The notes under the pieces were generated by a model, which did not search any database, had not been told where the DNA came from, and saw nothing but the letters and a program-made list of their open reading frames with translations. This document shows positions 63,277-64,000 of a stretch of 64,000 nucleotides of DNA, in pieces. The first letter of the stretch is position 1; every line of letters starts with the position of its first letter. The DNA is from Acetobacteraceae bacterium (GTDB lineage: Bacteria; Pseudomonadota; Alphaproteobacteria; Acetobacterales; Acetobacteraceae), in the NCBI GenBank assembly GCA_947371015.1, contig CANBNK010000002.1:1-64000 (forward strand), read 5' to 3'. A program made the translations under genes and the position numbers.

Positions 63277-63752
63277 AAACAGCCCTGAAGCTGGAAGCCC
63301 GCGAGGCCCGCGCCATGGTCGCCGCCGCGCTGGCGGAAGCCGCGCGCCTCGGCGTGCCACAGACGTGCTGCGTGACGGATGAAGGCGGCTTCCCGATCGT
63401 ACTGGAACGCATGGACGGCGCCCGCGTCACCGGCCCGCAGATCAGCTGGAACAAGGCTTTTACGAGTGCCGGCCACAAGCGCAGCACCCACCTGTTCAAC
63501 ACCCCGCCCAATGGGCCGGCGCTACCGGGCAACGAGGCCTTCGGCATCCAATGGAGCTTCGAGGGCAAGTTTGCCGTCTTCGTCGGAGGCTTCCCGGTGG
63601 TGGTGAATGGCGAGGTCGTCGGCGGCATCGGCCTGTCCGGCGGCAATGGCGAACAGGACATCGCCTGCGGCGTCGCCGGGCTGAAGGCGCTGGCCGAACT
63701 GCTGGCGCCGGAAGGCCACACCGTGCTGGTGGCGGCGGATATCAAGAAGTAG
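63273..63752 (+). CDS. GlcG/HbpS family heme-binding-like protein
   Basis: A 159-residue protein with the GlcG/HbpS core: EAREARAMVAAALAEAARLG, then ISWNKAFTSAGHKRSTHLFN, GFPVVVNGEVVGGIGLSGG and EQDIACGVAGLKAL. Family members bind haem or cobalamin, or act as small accessory enzymes; no catalytic assignment is possible. It starts within the second ferredoxin's stop codon (ATGA). Confidence 0.86.
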   Translation: MKTALKLEAREARAMVAAALAEAARLGVPQTCCVTDEGGFPIVLERMDGARVTGPQISWNKAFTSAGHKRSTHLFNTPPNGPALPGNEAFGIQWSFEGKFAVFVGGFPVVVNGEVVGGIGLSGGNGEQDIACGVAGLKALAELLAPEGHTVLVAADIKK

Positions 63753-63774
63753 CGGCCTGGGTTATCCTGCCCGG

Positions 63775-64000
63775 GTGACCCATGACAGCCCTGCCCCGCC
63801 GGGATTCCGGCAACTCCCCGGCTACGACAAGCCCGTCTTCAACAACCTGGTCGGCCCGCTCTGGGCCATGCCGGAGGGTGCCGACGGCATCCTCTACGGC
63901 TTCCGGGTGGAACTGCGGCACTGCAACCCGCAGGAAGTTGCGCATGGCGGCCTGCTGGCCAGCTTCGCCGATATCGTGCTGACCGGCGGCACCAACTACG
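63775..64000 (+). CDS. PaaI family hotdog thioesterase, cut by window edge
   Basis: Only the first 75 codons are visible, from GTG (VTHDSPAPPGFRQLPGYDKP) through VELRHCNPQEVAHGGLLASF and ADIVL. The H-G-G-x-x-x-x-x-x-D layout (HGGLLASFAD) is the PaaI thioesterase motif. Relatives hydrolyse aryl- and acyl-CoA thioesters. The C-terminal half lies outside the window. Confidence 0.85.
   Translation, partial: MTHDSPAPPGFRQLPGYDKPVFNNLVGPLWAMPEGADGILYGFRVELRHCNPQEVAHGGLLASFADIVLTGGTNY

Overview
The window is GC-rich, densely coding chromosomal DNA from an alphaproteobacterium. The order clpB - DUF4167 - prmC - prfA - hisS - ispG - RodZ-like gene, together with many periplasmic solute-binding receptors, fits Acetobacteraceae of the Roseomonas type; this placement is inference. 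No tRNA, rRNA, CRISPR array, prophage or intact insertion sequence was seen. No stretch over 300 bases lacks a gene or gene remnant.

Left part (1-22 kb): housekeeping genes. These are clpB (running off the left edge), a MOSC protein, DUF4167, prmC-prfA-hisS, a 51-codon membrane ORF coupled to ispG, a RodZ-like gene, a nitronate monooxygenase coupled to lysC, and ubiG. Smaller genes follow: a 20-residue-repeat secreted protein, DUF1178, a glutaredoxin, a decayed asmA-like pseudogene, a double-PsiF protein, a YidB protein, hydrolases, an LLM flavin oxidoreductase, a gamma-glutamyltransferase and an enoyl-CoA hydratase. A 148-bp MITE-like element with 15-bp inverted ends and CTAA duplications abuts the LLM gene.

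Phosphate region (22-28.5 kb): pstSCAB-phoU-phoB behind a convincing Pho box, with a hairpin between pstS and pstC. No classical phoR follows. A HisKA_2-type membrane sensor kinase sits there instead.

Uptake and catabolism region (28.5-53 kb): a first branched-chain-type ABC operon (receptor, two permeases, two ATPases, cupin), an enolase-superfamily enzyme, two orphan tripartite-tricarboxylate (Bug) receptors, an M81 MlrC-like peptidase, an RraA-like protein, a complete dipeptide/oligopeptide ABC operon, and a second branched-chain-type ABC operon carrying three tandem paralogous receptors.

Right part (53-64 kb): the most interesting segment. An AA_synth (DUF1185) protein and an enamidase-like amidohydrolase diverge from a MarR regulator. 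Then come a two-gene molybdenum hydroxylase (FAD subunit plus a fused 2Fe-2S/Mo subunit), a 6-hydroxynicotinate-reductase-like Fe-S flavoprotein, a UPF0280 protein with ApbE-like motifs, a haem-oxygenase-fold protein with a full set of six di-iron ligands, two plant-type ferredoxins bracketing an unknown protein, a GlcG/HbpS-like protein and the start of a PaaI thioesterase. The set reads as hydroxylate, reductively dearomatise, then open an N-heteroaromatic ring, as in Eubacterium barkeri nicotinate fermentation, but in what looks like an aerobe and with an added O2-activating-type protein. The neighbouring triplicated receptors may feed it substrate; that link is inference.
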